Assembly (NCBI GenBank): GCA_965207705.1
Contig: OZ242292.1
Span: 1,984,001-2,048,000, forward strand
DNA length: 64,000 nucleotides
From: JAAOII01 sp965207705
GTDB lineage: Bacteria; Pseudomonadota; Gammaproteobacteria; CBDBNL01; JAAOII01
Reading direction: 5' to 3'
The notes beneath the pieces are model-generated. The model did not search any database. It was not told the origin of the DNA and saw only the letters and a list, made by a program, of their open reading frames with translations. The position numbers and the translations under genes were made by a program. Below, in pieces: positions 43,928-53,809 of the stretch; positions within the stretch are counted from its first letter, which is position 1, and each line of letters opens with the position of its first letter.

Positions 43928-45967
43928 ATGACCTATTCTATAAAGATATTAATCAATCTTGTATTCCTTTATACATTTATTATGATGAACCCCGTTTTTG
44001 CCACTAATCATGATATTACAACCGAGAACCAAGAGCTATCACTAAATTTTCGTAATGTAGATATAAGACAGTTTATTGAAAGTGTAGCTAAATTAACTGG
44101 TAAAAATTTTTTGGTGGATAGAAGAGTTTCTGGAAGAATTACGATAATAGCATCTCAACCGATAGCTCAAGAATCTCTTTATGATGTGATGCTTTCGGTT
44201 CTTCAATTTTATGGTTATACGGCTATTGTAGATGGAGATATAGTTAAGATTATCCCTTTTGCTGAAGCGCAGTCGCTTGCCCCATCAGAGGTTTACGATG
44301 AAAGGCATTCATTTATCACTGAAATAATTAAAATTAAGAATCTAAACCCAGCAGAATTAATAAAAGTGGTGCGTCCTATGCTTTCCAAACAAGCGCAACT
44401 TACATCTCTGCCAAAAGGTAATAGTTTAATTGTTTCGGATATTCAAGCAAATCTTGATAGAGTGAAAGGGGTCATTAATAGGATGGATGTGGTCGAGATT
44501 CAGGATTATGAGATTGTTCAGCTGCAACATGCTCAGGTAGATACTATTATTGGAATGATAAATGCTATCTATAAGGCGAATAATCAAGCACTTAATATCA
44601 ATATGCAAGCAGATAAAAGAACTAATAGAATTATTATTTCCGCAAGTTCTGGAGTTCGTTTGGCAATAAAAGAATTGATTAACACCCTGGATATACCTAT
44701 TAGCGCTAATGCGAACATTAAGGTGGTTTATTTACGTTATGCGGATGCTCAAACCTTAGCAAATATTCTTAATCGTTTAACAAGTTCTGAAGCATTTAAG
44801 GCAGTGCTAAGCGAACAGGCGCAAGAAGGGCAGGCGCCAAAGTCATCAGCCCTAACCCCAACCCCTACACAGCAGGCAGCACAACAGAAACAGCAACAAC
44901 AACAGCAGCAACAGGCAGCGGGAGGAGGTGAAGTTAAATCGGGTATACAGGCGGATGTGGGCTTAAATGCTCTGATAATTAGCGGAGATAATAATTTTAT
45001 AGGAGCGGTAGAATCCATAATAAGACAACTTGATGTTAAGCGGGCGCAAATAATAATAGAAGTAATTATCGCTGAATTAACCGATGATTTCAGAAAAGAG
45101 TTTGGAGTGGATTGGATTTATAATAGTCCACAAGGCGGCGCAGTGCTTGATTTAAGTGGTCGTTTGGGACAATTGGCTACTAGTGGTAATCAAATTGGAA
45201 CAGGGATTGGACTAGCTCAAGGAGGACTATTTGGGGCGGCTTATCAAGGAACAGTTAATGATGGGTGGGGTGCTTTGTATAAATTATTAAATTCAGACAC
45301 TCGCTCTAATATCCTTGCTACTCCTTATATTGTTACTCTTGACAACGAAGAGGCATCATTTGTAGTGGGTGAAAATAGACCGTTTGTGACCGGAACGGTT
45401 ACAGGAAGCAATGACCAAGTTACTAGGACCATAGAAAGACGCGATGTAGGTATTAATCTAGTTATAACTCCTCAGGTTACTGGCGGTGACACAGTCAAAC
45501 TTAGCATTAACCAAGAAATTTCTAATGTTTTACCTGGGTCAACTGATTCAGAACAAATAACTACCACAGTGCGCAAGATTACTACTAACGTTCAGGTTAG
45601 AGATGGCGGTTTAATTATTTTAGGCGGATTATTAAGCGATACGCAAACTGAGGAGATTAGTAAACTGCCAGGGCTTGGTGATATACCCTTTTTAGGTTAT
45701 CTCTTTCGCGATCAAAGTACTCGTCTTACTAAAACAAATCTTATGATATTCATGCGCCCGCGCATTATTAAGGATGAGGCGGCAATTGCTAGTTTAAGCC
45801 ACGGTAAATATAATAGCTTGCGTCAAACGCAATTGAGCTTTCCAAGATTTAATACATTCTTATCTCGTAAAAATATTCCGCAGTTAAGAGATTTAAGTGA
45901 AATATCTCTTTTTACTGATCTAGGAAATAAACGAAAGATTGAAGATTTACTTGAACCTGCTCAATAA
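43928..45967 (+). CDS. gspD: Type II secretin GspD
   Basis: 679 residues. Signal peptide to about residue 25 (MNPVFA), N0 domain (LNFRNVDIRQFIESVAKLTG), three N-domain repeats, a Gln-rich linker (about residues 315-335) inside N3, then the C-terminal secretin domain with VGENRPFVTGTVTGS and ILGGLLSDTQTEEISKLPGL. It forms the multimeric outer-membrane pore of the T2SS. No S-domain is obvious at the C-terminus, where a DLSEISLF stretch is. Confidence 0.93.
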   Translation: MTYSIKILINLVFLYTFIMMNPVFATNHDITTENQELSLNFRNVDIRQFIESVAKLTGKNFLVDRRVSGRITIIASQPIAQESLYDVMLSVLQFYGYTAIVDGDIVKIIPFAEAQSLAPSEVYDERHSFITEIIKIKNLNPAELIKVVRPMLSKQAQLTSLPKGNSLIVSDIQANLDRVKGVINRMDVVEIQDYEIVQLQHAQVDTIIGMINAIYKANNQALNINMQADKRTNRIIISASSGVRLAIKELINTLDIPISANANIKVVYLRYADAQTLANILNRLTSSEAFKAVLSEQAQEGQAPKSSALTPTPTQQAAQQKQQQQQQQQAAGGGEVKSGIQADVGLNALIISGDNNFIGAVESIIRQLDVKRAQIIIEVIIAELTDDFRKEFGVDWIYNSPQGGAVLDLSGRLGQLATSGNQIGTGIGLAQGGLFGAAYQGTVNDGWGALYKLLNSDTRSNILATPYIVTLDNEEASFVVGENRPFVTGTVTGSNDQVTRTIERRDVGINLVITPQVTGGDTVKLSINQEISNVLPGSTDSEQITTTVRKITTNVQVRDGGLIILGGLLSDTQTEEISKLPGLGDIPFLGYLFRDQSTRLTKTNLMIFMRPRIIKDEAAIASLSHGKYNSLRQTQLSFPRFNTFLSRKNIPQLRDLSEISLFTDLGNKRKIEDLLEPAQ

Positions 45968-45969
45968 AA

Positions 45970-47442
45970 ATGGAATCTGAATATACTATTCCTTATAATT
46001 ATGCCAAAAAAAACGGTGTGTTTTTTGATAACGGCAAAGGCAAAAAAACAATTATATATCGTCAAGGAGTATCCTTTGGAGTAGTTCAAGAAACACAAAG
46101 GCACTTGGGGCATAACATGCCTAATAAAGTTATTGAGTCCGGAGAATTTGACCTTCTTCTACAAAAAAACTATACGGAAAATGATAGGTCTGAAACAACT
46201 CAAATAAGCAATCAGGCGTTAAAAGATGATAGGATTAACTTTGATGAAATTAGTTCATTGCTTGAGGAACCAGATGACATTCTAAATTCAGATGATGATG
46301 CGCCCATAATCAAACTCTTGAATGCAATCCTATTTGAAGCAATAAGAGAAGGGGTGTCAGATATTCATATTGAACCATATTCTAAAGAACTAGTAATAAG
46401 ATTTCGTTTGGATGGTGTTTTGAAATCATCTTTAACTTCACAAGCAAAGATCGCCCCATTTTTAGTTACTCGTATTAAGGTTCTTGCGCGATTAGATATA
46501 GCTGAAAAAAGGGTTCCTCAGGATGGAAGATTATCGGTTAAACTTGGCGGAAAAGATGTGGATCTTAGGGTTTCAACTATGCCTTCAGTTTACGGCGAAA
46601 GAGTGGTGCTTAGGTTGTTGGATAAGGAAGATTCTTCTTTAGATCTTGCTACCTTGGGAATGGACCAAGAGATGCTTGTGAAAATGGAGAAGTTAATTAA
46701 AAAACCGCATGGTATTATTTTGGTTACAGGTCCCACTGGCTCTGGTAAAACTACGACTCTTTATGCTTGTTTGCGTAAGTTGGACCGAAGCAAACTTAAT
46801 GTTATGACTATTGAAGATCCAATTGAATATTATTTTGATGGTATCAGCCAAACACAAGTTAATATGCGCGCAAATATGAGTTTTGCCCGTGGACTTCGCG
46901 CTATACTAAGACAGGATCCAGATGTGGTGCTGGTGGGAGAGATAAGAGATACGGAGACAGCGCGTATTAGCGTTCAGGCAAGTTTAACAGGACACATGGT
47001 TCTTTCAACTTTACATACAAACACTGCTATAGGGGCAGTAACTCGCTTACGCGATATGGAAATTGAACCATTTTTGCTGGCATCCACAGTCCAAGCAGTG
47101 ATGGCGCAAAGATTAGTTCGCAGATTATGTAATAATTGCAAACAAAAATATAAACCAGGAGCTCATGAAAGAAAACAATTGAAGCTGACGCAGAAATCAT
47201 TCTTGTATAAGCCAGTTGGTTGCGATAAATGTTATAAAACAGGATACAGTAAACGAACAGCGATTTATGAGTTAATTGAGATTGATGCTGAGTTGCGTAG
47301 GATGATAAATGATAACAGCCCTGAGGAAAAAATGGCTACTTATGCGCATAAGAAATCACAGACAATAGTGGAGAATGCTTATCAATTGGCACGTGCTGGC
47401 ATGACTGATCTTGCTGAAGTTATCAGAGTAATTCAAGAGTAG
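45970..47442 (+). CDS. gspE: Type II secretion ATPase GspE
   Basis: 490 residues. N-terminal domain that binds GspL, then Walker A GPTGSGKTT near 255, the Asp box and Walker B (ILRQDPDVVLVGEIRD), the His box (HMVLSTLHTN), and a zinc-binding CNNCKQKY/CDKCYKTGY tetracysteine. It powers pseudopilus assembly from the cytoplasm. 2 nt after gspD. Confidence 0.95.
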   Translation: MESEYTIPYNYAKKNGVFFDNGKGKKTIIYRQGVSFGVVQETQRHLGHNMPNKVIESGEFDLLLQKNYTENDRSETTQISNQALKDDRINFDEISSLLEEPDDILNSDDDAPIIKLLNAILFEAIREGVSDIHIEPYSKELVIRFRLDGVLKSSLTSQAKIAPFLVTRIKVLARLDIAEKRVPQDGRLSVKLGGKDVDLRVSTMPSVYGERVVLRLLDKEDSSLDLATLGMDQEMLVKMEKLIKKPHGIILVTGPTGSGKTTTLYACLRKLDRSKLNVMTIEDPIEYYFDGISQTQVNMRANMSFARGLRAILRQDPDVVLVGEIRDTETARISVQASLTGHMVLSTLHTNTAIGAVTRLRDMEIEPFLLASTVQAVMAQRLVRRLCNNCKQKYKPGAHERKQLKLTQKSFLYKPVGCDKCYKTGYSKRTAIYELIEIDAELRRMINDNSPEEKMATYAHKKSQTIVENAYQLARAGMTDLAEVIRVIQE

Positions 47443-47444
47443 GA

Positions 47445-48665
47445 ATGCCTTCATTTGAATATCAGGCGCACAATAGTTCAGGGAAACGTGTTAAGGGATA
47501 TATAGAATCTGATTCTGTGCGAACAGCCCGTCAATCTCTGCGCGATGATGGACTATTCCCTCTTAATGTTGTAGTATCTAAAGGTGAAAAAGGCGTATCA
47601 TCTGACGTTCTTAGTTACTTTTTTAAGCGAGCCATGCCTATTCAGGAACTTATACTTATGACACGTCAACTTGGAACCTTAGTAGGGGCAGGCATTCCGC
47701 TTGAGAGGAGCTTAAATATGATAAGCCAACAGGCAGACACATCAGAAATGCGTAAGACGGTCTCAAAGATTAGATTATCAGTATCTGAGGGCATGAGCTT
47801 TTCTAAATCTCTCCGTGCCTCAGTGCGTAAGTTCCCTGAGGAGTATATTGCCTCTGTAGAAGCAGGTGAAGAAAGTGGGAATATGCATCAGGTTTTAGAA
47901 CGACTTGCCGATGATATAGAGGAATTAAATCGCACTCGTCAAGCACTTACTTCGGCTTTAGTATACCCTGCGGTTATGCTTTTTGTTGCAGTTTCAATTA
48001 TTATATTGCTGATGGTGTATGTTGTACCCCAGGTGACAGAAGTTTTTGCTTCGCAAAAACAAGAATTACCCACTCTCACAAAGTTTCTTATAGGCGCAAG
48101 TGATTTTTTACGCGGCTATGGTTGGCTATTATTATTGTTAATAATGGCATTGATAGCTGGATTCAATTATGCTTTGCGTAATAAGGATTTTCGTTATTCT
48201 TTTGATAGGATGATCACTAGAACTCCTGTTATAGGTAAATGGGTTATGATGTCTTTAGTCAGCAGATGGGCAAGGAGTTTAGGACTTTTAATTGCTGGCG
48301 GTGTTCCCACCCTTAAAGCAATGCAAATTGCTGTGCGCAATATTAAAAATACTTATCTTAACTCGGTTATTCATGAGGTAAATAAGAATGTAAGCGAGGG
48401 AATGAATATTAATAAAGCCCTTAAAAGAGCTGGAATATTCCCTGGATTTTTGGTGTATATGGTGGATAGTGGAGAACAAAGCGGCAATCTCGATCAAATG
48501 TTAGTGAAGTGTTCTGAATACTACTCACAGCAATTGAATACTGCAACTCAATCCATGTTAAGAATTTTTGAACCATTGCTTATTCTGGCAATGGGAATGA
48601 TGGTGCTTGTTATTATTTTAGCAATACTAATGCCTATTTTCCAAATAAACCAATTGGTATTATAG
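47445..48665 (+). CDS. gspF: Type II secretion platform protein GspF
   Basis: 406 residues with two T2SF domains (about 65-190 and 268-390) and three membrane spans (near 170-195, 222-242 and 378-400). ELILMTRQLGTLVGAGIPLE and VEAGEESGNM are family features. It sits in the inner membrane next to GspE and GspL. 2 nt after gspE. Confidence 0.95.
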   Translation: MPSFEYQAHNSSGKRVKGYIESDSVRTARQSLRDDGLFPLNVVVSKGEKGVSSDVLSYFFKRAMPIQELILMTRQLGTLVGAGIPLERSLNMISQQADTSEMRKTVSKIRLSVSEGMSFSKSLRASVRKFPEEYIASVEAGEESGNMHQVLERLADDIEELNRTRQALTSALVYPAVMLFVAVSIIILLMVYVVPQVTEVFASQKQELPTLTKFLIGASDFLRGYGWLLLLLIMALIAGFNYALRNKDFRYSFDRMITRTPVIGKWVMMSLVSRWARSLGLLIAGGVPTLKAMQIAVRNIKNTYLNSVIHEVNKNVSEGMNINKALKRAGIFPGFLVYMVDSGEQSGNLDQMLVKCSEYYSQQLNTATQSMLRIFEPLLILAMGMMVLVIILAILMPIFQINQLVL

Positions 48666-48751
48666 AGTGATAATATTATTTTTTTCAATAAACACAATGT
48701 CAAAGAACTATAAGCAAACTTTGTAATTATATTTTAAACATACTAGAAAAC

Positions 48752-49213
48752 ATGATGAAACTTAACAACATTGCCTGCAAACTAAACGGCAAACCAAATA
48801 GTAAATTTTTCTTTAAGCAAAAAGGGGTAACACTTATAGAATTGTTAGTGGTCTTAGTTATTATTGCAATTTTAGCAGCCACGATAATACCTAACTTCTT
48901 TGACGCTCCTGATAAAGCCCGAGTAGTTCGCGCCAAGCAAGATGTACGCTCTTTAGAAAATGCACTAATTCTATACAAGCTGGATAACTTTAATTATCCG
49001 GGGAGTTTAGAGGAGCTAGTCCAAAAGCCATCAGGGGCAGCTAATTGGAAGCAGGGAGGGTATTTAGAGAGGTTGCCTAAAGATCCATGGGGCAATGATT
49101 ATCAGTATCGTAACCCTGGACAAGAGAGCACTATAGATATTTTTTCTTTTGGTTCTGATGGAAGCGCTGGTGGCGATGGAACGTCTGCAGATATAGGCAA
49201 CTGGAATTTGTAA
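48752..49213 (+). CDS. gspG: Major pseudopilin GspG
   Basis: 153 residues. Prepilin site KQKG|VTLIELLVVLVIIAI with Glu5 kept; Val replaces the usual Phe or Met at +1. The C-terminal part has the conserved LPKDPWGNDYQYRNPG and FSFGSDGSAGGDG calcium-binding loop. It makes the main fibre of the pseudopilus. The leader before the cut is long (about 25 residues), and the ATG at 48755 is an equally good start. Confidence 0.93.
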   Translation: MMKLNNIACKLNGKPNSKFFFKQKGVTLIELLVVLVIIAILAATIIPNFFDAPDKARVVRAKQDVRSLENALILYKLDNFNYPGSLEELVQKPSGAANWKQGGYLERLPKDPWGNDYQYRNPGQESTIDIFSFGSDGSAGGDGTSADIGNWNL

Positions 49214-49950
49214 TGAATAAAATAAGCCGAGGTTATAAGATTAGCACTGCGGCTGGTTTTACTTTACTGGAACTGCTGGTTGTCTTGGCAATAGTGGGGA
49301 TAATGGTTGGTGTCGCAATATTTTTTGCAACACCTTCATCTTTGGAAGCCAATAAAAAAAAAGGTGAGGAGGTCTTTAATATGATGCAAAAAGCAAGATT
49401 ACGTTCTATGATGGAGAGCAAGATATATGGACTTGATGTAGAAGAAAATAACATTCGCTTGGTTTCTTTGATTACAAATAGTGATGCCGCATCTTATTCA
49501 GATGGTGTTCCTTCAGAAGATGCCTCATTAACGATACCAGATAATATAAATAATTTAGCGAATGAAGAAAGCAATAAAGATGATACCCCAAAACCGACTT
49601 ATGAAGAACATAAAGCAAAAGGTGTAGAACTTGGATTATTCAATTTTATTGCGCAACCAGAATGGGAAGAAAGAACTGATGAGTTCGGGAATAGTGTTGA
49701 CTTTGATTCTGATACTGAATTGGAGTTCTTTAAAAGCATTGATGCGCCACAATTACTGAACGAAGTGGATAGCGAGAATCCAGAAGAATATACGGATGAA
49801 TTAGAAAATGAAATTAATCCAGAGATATTATTTTTCCCGGATGGCAGGTTGAGCGCTAATGGCAATATGCGTCTAGTAAATGGTGAGGGAGATATTATTT
49901 ATGGTTTTAGCTGGGAGGCATCGGGTAAGTTTGAGAAACTCAATAAGTAA
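49213..49950 (+). CDS. gspH: Minor pseudopilin GspH with acidic insertion
   Basis: 245 residues. Prepilin site AAG|FTLLELLVVLAIVGIMVG. The C-terminus FFPDGRLSANGNMRLVN fits GspH. Between them a long stretch (about residues 85-200) is rich in Asp, Glu and Asn, making the protein clearly longer than usual members (150-190). The gene starts on the last base of gspG. Confidence 0.88.
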   Translation: MNKISRGYKISTAAGFTLLELLVVLAIVGIMVGVAIFFATPSSLEANKKKGEEVFNMMQKARLRSMMESKIYGLDVEENNIRLVSLITNSDAASYSDGVPSEDASLTIPDNINNLANEESNKDDTPKPTYEEHKAKGVELGLFNFIAQPEWEERTDEFGNSVDFDSDTELEFFKSIDAPQLLNEVDSENPEEYTDELENEINPEILFFPDGRLSANGNMRLVNGEGDIIYGFSWEASGKFEKLNK

Positions 49951-50314
49951 CAAGATAAGCAACAGGGGCTTTAGTTTATTGGAAGTTATGGTCGCATTGA
50001 CTGTGGCAGCCATAGCTCTATCAGTTTTAGTGCAAGGACTCAGTCGTTATGCCAATTATTTTATATATCTAAGAGATAAAATAATTACCCAGACCATAGC
50101 AGTGGGTGAGTTAACTCATAAATCTTTAGATTACGAATATGTCATACCCGAGTATGTAGAAAGAGGCGGTGCTAGATGGGAGTTGATTTATGAAGAAGAA
50201 GAATATTTTTTTAAAGAGCTTGAAGATTTAAAAGAAATCAGGGTTTCTGTCTTAGGAGAAGATGGTAATTCAGTTATCACTCTATCAACTATAGTACGTT
50301 CTTCTAAGAGATGA
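49931..50314 (+). CDS. gspI: Minor pseudopilin GspI
   Basis: About 127 residues from the TTG at 49931, chosen because it gives a normal 13-residue leader before NRG|FSLLEVMVALTVAAIAL. The only in-frame ATG codons (49880 and 49901) would lie deeper inside gspH and give unusually long leaders. It overlaps gspH by 20 nt. Tip complex with GspJ and GspK. Confidence 0.85.
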   Translation: MRNSISNKISNRGFSLLEVMVALTVAAIALSVLVQGLSRYANYFIYLRDKIITQTIAVGELTHKSLDYEYVIPEYVERGGARWELIYEEEEYFFKELEDLKEIRVSVLGEDGNSVITLSTIVRSSKR

Positions 50315-50994
50315 TAGTCAAACGCGCACCAGCTGGTTTTACACTGATAGAGATGATGGTGGCAGTAGCCCTGTTGGCAATTATCTCAGTGCTGGTGTTT
50401 TCATCTATAAGAGCTGCTTTTACTAGTTTTGAAGCAATTTCTTTAAAAAGTAAAAGCCAATCAAAATTTGCCTCAACGTTTAGTATCATCAATGATGATT
50501 TAGTTAATCTGGTCGCTCGTCCTATACGAGTTGACATTAATAAACAAGAAGGAGCATTTCTAGCAGAAGGTTTTGAGAGTGAGTATCTAGTGGAGTTTAC
50601 TCGCGGAGGATTACAGGTTATTAACACTGATGGGGGGCAACTTAAATCCTTGGGGCTGTCCAGTCCACAAACAGGTCTTGCTCGCATTGCCTATAAGTTT
50701 GCCGATGAGACACTTTATCGTTATGAGTGGGGAATTTTGGATACCAATCTTAAGGATACAGCTTTTGAAAAAGAAAATACCCTGCTGGAAGATGTTTCAG
50801 ATGTTCAGGTTTTAACCTATTCTCTAACACGTGCTAAGGCACTGCAAGAAGAGACCCGTTGGCCCGCAACTTCTCTTAGTGCAAGAAATAGCAAAAAAGA
50901 ATTATTGCTACTTCCCGCCGCAGTATCATTGCTCATCAAACTCAAGGATGGTAGAGAGTTCTTTTTATTTTTTCCTGGTTCAAGCGGAGTATAG
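50311..50994 (+). CDS. gspJ: Minor pseudopilin GspJ
   Basis: 227 residues; site APAG|FTLIEMMVAVALLAIISV, then the GspJ body (FSIINDDLVNLVARPIR, YRYEWGILD). Overlaps the gspI stop by 4 nt (ATGA). Together with GspI and GspK it forms the pseudopilus tip. Confidence 0.9.
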   Translation: MIVKRAPAGFTLIEMMVAVALLAIISVLVFSSIRAAFTSFEAISLKSKSQSKFASTFSIINDDLVNLVARPIRVDINKQEGAFLAEGFESEYLVEFTRGGLQVINTDGGQLKSLGLSSPQTGLARIAYKFADETLYRYEWGILDTNLKDTAFEKENTLLEDVSDVQVLTYSLTRAKALQEETRWPATSLSARNSKKELLLLPAAVSLLIKLKDGREFFLFFPGSSGV

Positions 50995-51013
50995 GTTGTT
51001 AAGGGTGAAAAAC

Positions 51014-51973
51014 ATGGTATTATTGGGAAAACATAAAAATAGACATAAAGGTATAGCTTTAGTTAGTGTTATGGGAGCAGTTGCAGTGATAACTGCGATA
51101 ATGACGGCTTTGACATACCGACAACAACTGGATATGGGAATCCAGGGTTATGCGTTGCAAAAAAATGGAGCCATATTAAAAGTGCTCTCTGTTGAAACTC
51201 TTGCTATTGGAATTTTAACCAACAACAAGGAAGGAAATAACCCACGCTATGATTATTATGATGAGGATTGGGCGCAGGCGGTTGAAGGTATTGATATAGG
51301 TGGAGGGAATGTAACCTTTATGATGTTTGATGCCCAGACAAAGTTTAATGTTAATAATCTTAATACCCGCGGCAGAAATAGAAACAATGCGCGTAACATT
51401 ATGCGCACTATCTTTCAAAAAGATACGAGTAAATACGGTAGAGTGTATGATGAAATATATCGTTGGGTATCTCCATCGCAAGGTTCCGCTGCAGCCGATA
51501 GAAAGTATACTGCAGCATCAGATAAGTTTGATAAATACCGTATAGCTCATACGGCAATGATTAGCATAAACGAACTTCGTCTATTAGACGGTTTTAGAAA
51601 TAAAGAGGAGCTACAAGATATGATAATTGAAATGGATGATTATTTGGCTTTTTTACCTACAGCTGATGAGTTTGTTAAAATTAATGTGAATACAGCAGGA
51701 GAAGCAATGCTCACTCAAGTGCTTAGATATTTTAATGCTCAGGGTTCTATTGCCGCGGTTCTAAGTCGCCGACCATACTCAAACATTAATTCTTTTTGTG
51801 CGTTGTTACGTTCTCGTCGTGCACAATGTAGACAGATATTTGATACTAAAAGTTCATATTTTTATGCAGTAGCTAAAATTGGATTAGGGGATAATGTTAT
51901 TTATTCTCGCAGCTTAATCAAGCGCACAGGTAATGATGGCGGAGTAGTATCCAGAGAGGTTAGGGTATTGTGA
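51014..51973 (+). CDS. gspK: Minor pseudopilin GspK
   Basis: 319 residues from the ATG at 51014, which has an AAGGG ribosome-binding site 8 nt upstream, one of the few clear ones here. Site KHKG|IALVSVMGAVAVITAIM; as usual for GspK, +5 is not Glu. The large body with FNVNNLNTRG and NELRLLDGF is the SAM-like domain insert. It caps the pseudopilus. Confidence 0.9.
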   Translation: MVLLGKHKNRHKGIALVSVMGAVAVITAIMTALTYRQQLDMGIQGYALQKNGAILKVLSVETLAIGILTNNKEGNNPRYDYYDEDWAQAVEGIDIGGGNVTFMMFDAQTKFNVNNLNTRGRNRNNARNIMRTIFQKDTSKYGRVYDEIYRWVSPSQGSAAADRKYTAASDKFDKYRIAHTAMISINELRLLDGFRNKEELQDMIIEMDDYLAFLPTADEFVKINVNTAGEAMLTQVLRYFNAQGSIAAVLSRRPYSNINSFCALLRSRRAQCRQIFDTKSSYFYAVAKIGLGDNVIYSRSLIKRTGNDGGVVSREVRVL

Positions 51974-53145
51974 ATCCACAGCATAGTTTCTTTATTAATG
52001 AAAAAGGGGAAATTTTTCTTACCGCCATGCATAAGAAGATTAATCCTATAACTGCTTCTACATCTTCTGCGGTGTTACCTGGCTGGGCAGCCAGTGAGAA
52101 TTTTAATTTTTTTGATGCAAGACCCCCGGTATACAAAAAAGCTGTTATTTTGAAAACTATGCCTTTCATGATGGAAGAATATTTGATTGAACCAGTAGAA
52201 AATTATCATTTTACAATAATAATGGAAGGAAGACAGTTTCCTGTTTTTGTCTATGCCGCAATTAAAAATAAAATATCAGAATGGATGCAATTGCTGGATA
52301 GCGTTAATATTTCTCCATCAACCATCTATCCTGATATTTTTGCTTTACCTTATGAAGATAATGTAATTAGTGTTTTTGCAAGCAAAACACGGTGCTTGGC
52401 GCGGACAGATAAGTATCAGGGTTTTTGTGGCAAGGGTAAATTATTTTTTGATTTACTTGTAGAACAAGCAAAAGAAACGAATAAAGAAATAAAAATTTAT
52501 GCTGCAGATATTGATGTAATTCCACAATCACAAAAGAATAAAGTGGTAGAGAATAGAGTGAATTGGCTTGATATGTTGAATAACTCTCCATTTCCACCAA
52601 GTCAGTGTAGCTTATTACATGGCGAATATTATATAGAAAAAAATACCACAACATCTTTTAATTCGCTAAAAGTGGCAGGAGTTATTGCAGCTTTATTCGC
52701 TGCGCTTGTTTTGGGGAATGACCTTATTTCTTTTATGAACTATAAACAAAGAACAGAAGGTATCCGTTTTATTAGTGGAGAATTATATAAGCAAATGTTT
52801 AATCAAGATATTAATGATATTAGTCAATTACGTAATAGAGTATTACTCAATATGCAAGAAATATCTGGTGTTGAATCATCCGATCCGTCTAAAGTATGGT
52901 CAAGATTGCAGGAAATATCAGGAATAATTAGGAACTGTAATTCTTGTAATATTCTTAAATTTAAGATGGCAGAAAATAGCAAAAGAACTGAAATTACTAT
53001 TGAGGCACGCAGCGCAGAACCCATTCCACGAAGTGAATTTACCCAAAGGGGATGGAATATACTAGCTTGGAGAAGCACTGAGTTGCCTAAAGAAGGAAAT
53101 ATTCCTCAGACCTTTAGTTCTTCAATTGTTCTAGAAAAACGTTAG
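51970..53145 (+). CDS. gspL: Type II secretion protein GspL
   Basis: 391 residues starting with GTG in a GTGA overlap with gspK. The cytoplasmic ASKHA-like domain (to ~230) binds GspE; a membrane span lies near 233-253 (VAGVIAALFAALVLG), and a ferredoxin-like periplasmic domain follows. Sequence is diverged; identity rests on layout and operon place. Confidence 0.82.
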   Translation: MNPQHSFFINEKGEIFLTAMHKKINPITASTSSAVLPGWAASENFNFFDARPPVYKKAVILKTMPFMMEEYLIEPVENYHFTIIMEGRQFPVFVYAAIKNKISEWMQLLDSVNISPSTIYPDIFALPYEDNVISVFASKTRCLARTDKYQGFCGKGKLFFDLLVEQAKETNKEIKIYAADIDVIPQSQKNKVVENRVNWLDMLNNSPFPPSQCSLLHGEYYIEKNTTTSFNSLKVAGVIAALFAALVLGNDLISFMNYKQRTEGIRFISGELYKQMFNQDINDISQLRNRVLLNMQEISGVESSDPSKVWSRLQEISGIIRNCNSCNILKFKMAENSKRTEITIEARSAEPIPRSEFTQRGWNILAWRSTELPKEGNIPQTFSSSIVLEKR

Positions 53146-53152
53146 AGATAAT

Positions 53153-53803
53153 ATGGACTTACGAAATATATTAGAGAAAAATTTCCCTACTGTTATGAAT
53201 ATTCTGCCACAAAATAGGCGGCAAGAATCAGAAAAACAAGATAGTAAACAACGGGAAACTAAGCAGCAAAGTAACGTAAATAAATACTTTGAAGATGTTA
53301 GAAAATTTTTATCGACGCAATCACTACTTATTAAAGAAAAACTATCTCCGCTAATAAATTATTATCAGGGATTGAATCCAAGGGAAAAAATATTGCTAAT
53401 GTTGGCGGGCGTTTTTATTGGGTTTTTTCTTATGTATAGTTTTATATTTCAACCATATTTAAATTTACGTAATAGTATAGTTGAAGAGTATAGTATAGCA
53501 TTTGAAGAATATAAATGGCTTAAATCACAAGAGCAAAGAGTTAACGATTTAATACTAGCCAATGGAGGTTCATTTAATCGTCAGTTTAATGTTGAAGAAT
53601 TGATATTAAAGTATGCTCCAAATTCTAAAGTTGAATTACTGGAAAGCGGCGAATATCTTATATCATCTTCAAGTGCAACTGGGACTGGATTTTTTAAATC
53701 TATCAATGTGTTGATAAACCGCGGCGGAGAGTTACTTGCAATTGAATTTGCAAGGAATAGCAAACAATCCCCAGCAAACTTTGTTGCTAGAATTAAGATT
53801 TAA
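53153..53803 (+). CDS. gspM: Type II secretion protein GspM
   Basis: 216 residues. A hydrophilic, Gln/Lys-rich start, then LNPREKILLMLAGVFIGFFL (the typical N-P-R-E plus membrane span near 75-100) and a small periplasmic domain. It pairs with GspL. The N-terminal extension of about 70 residues is longer than usual. Confidence 0.82.
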   Translation: MDLRNILEKNFPTVMNILPQNRRQESEKQDSKQRETKQQSNVNKYFEDVRKFLSTQSLLIKEKLSPLINYYQGLNPREKILLMLAGVFIGFFLMYSFIFQPYLNLRNSIVEEYSIAFEEYKWLKSQEQRVNDLILANGGSFNRQFNVEELILKYAPNSKVELLESGEYLISSSSATGTGFFKSINVLINRGGELLAIEFARNSKQSPANFVARIKI

Positions 53804-53809
53804 ATAGCT

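Noticed and set aside
44878..44921. Gln codon run in gspD as a slippage site
   Set aside because: It mixes CAG and CAA codons and a Gln/Ala-rich linker is common in secretins; in-frame changes would be harmless.
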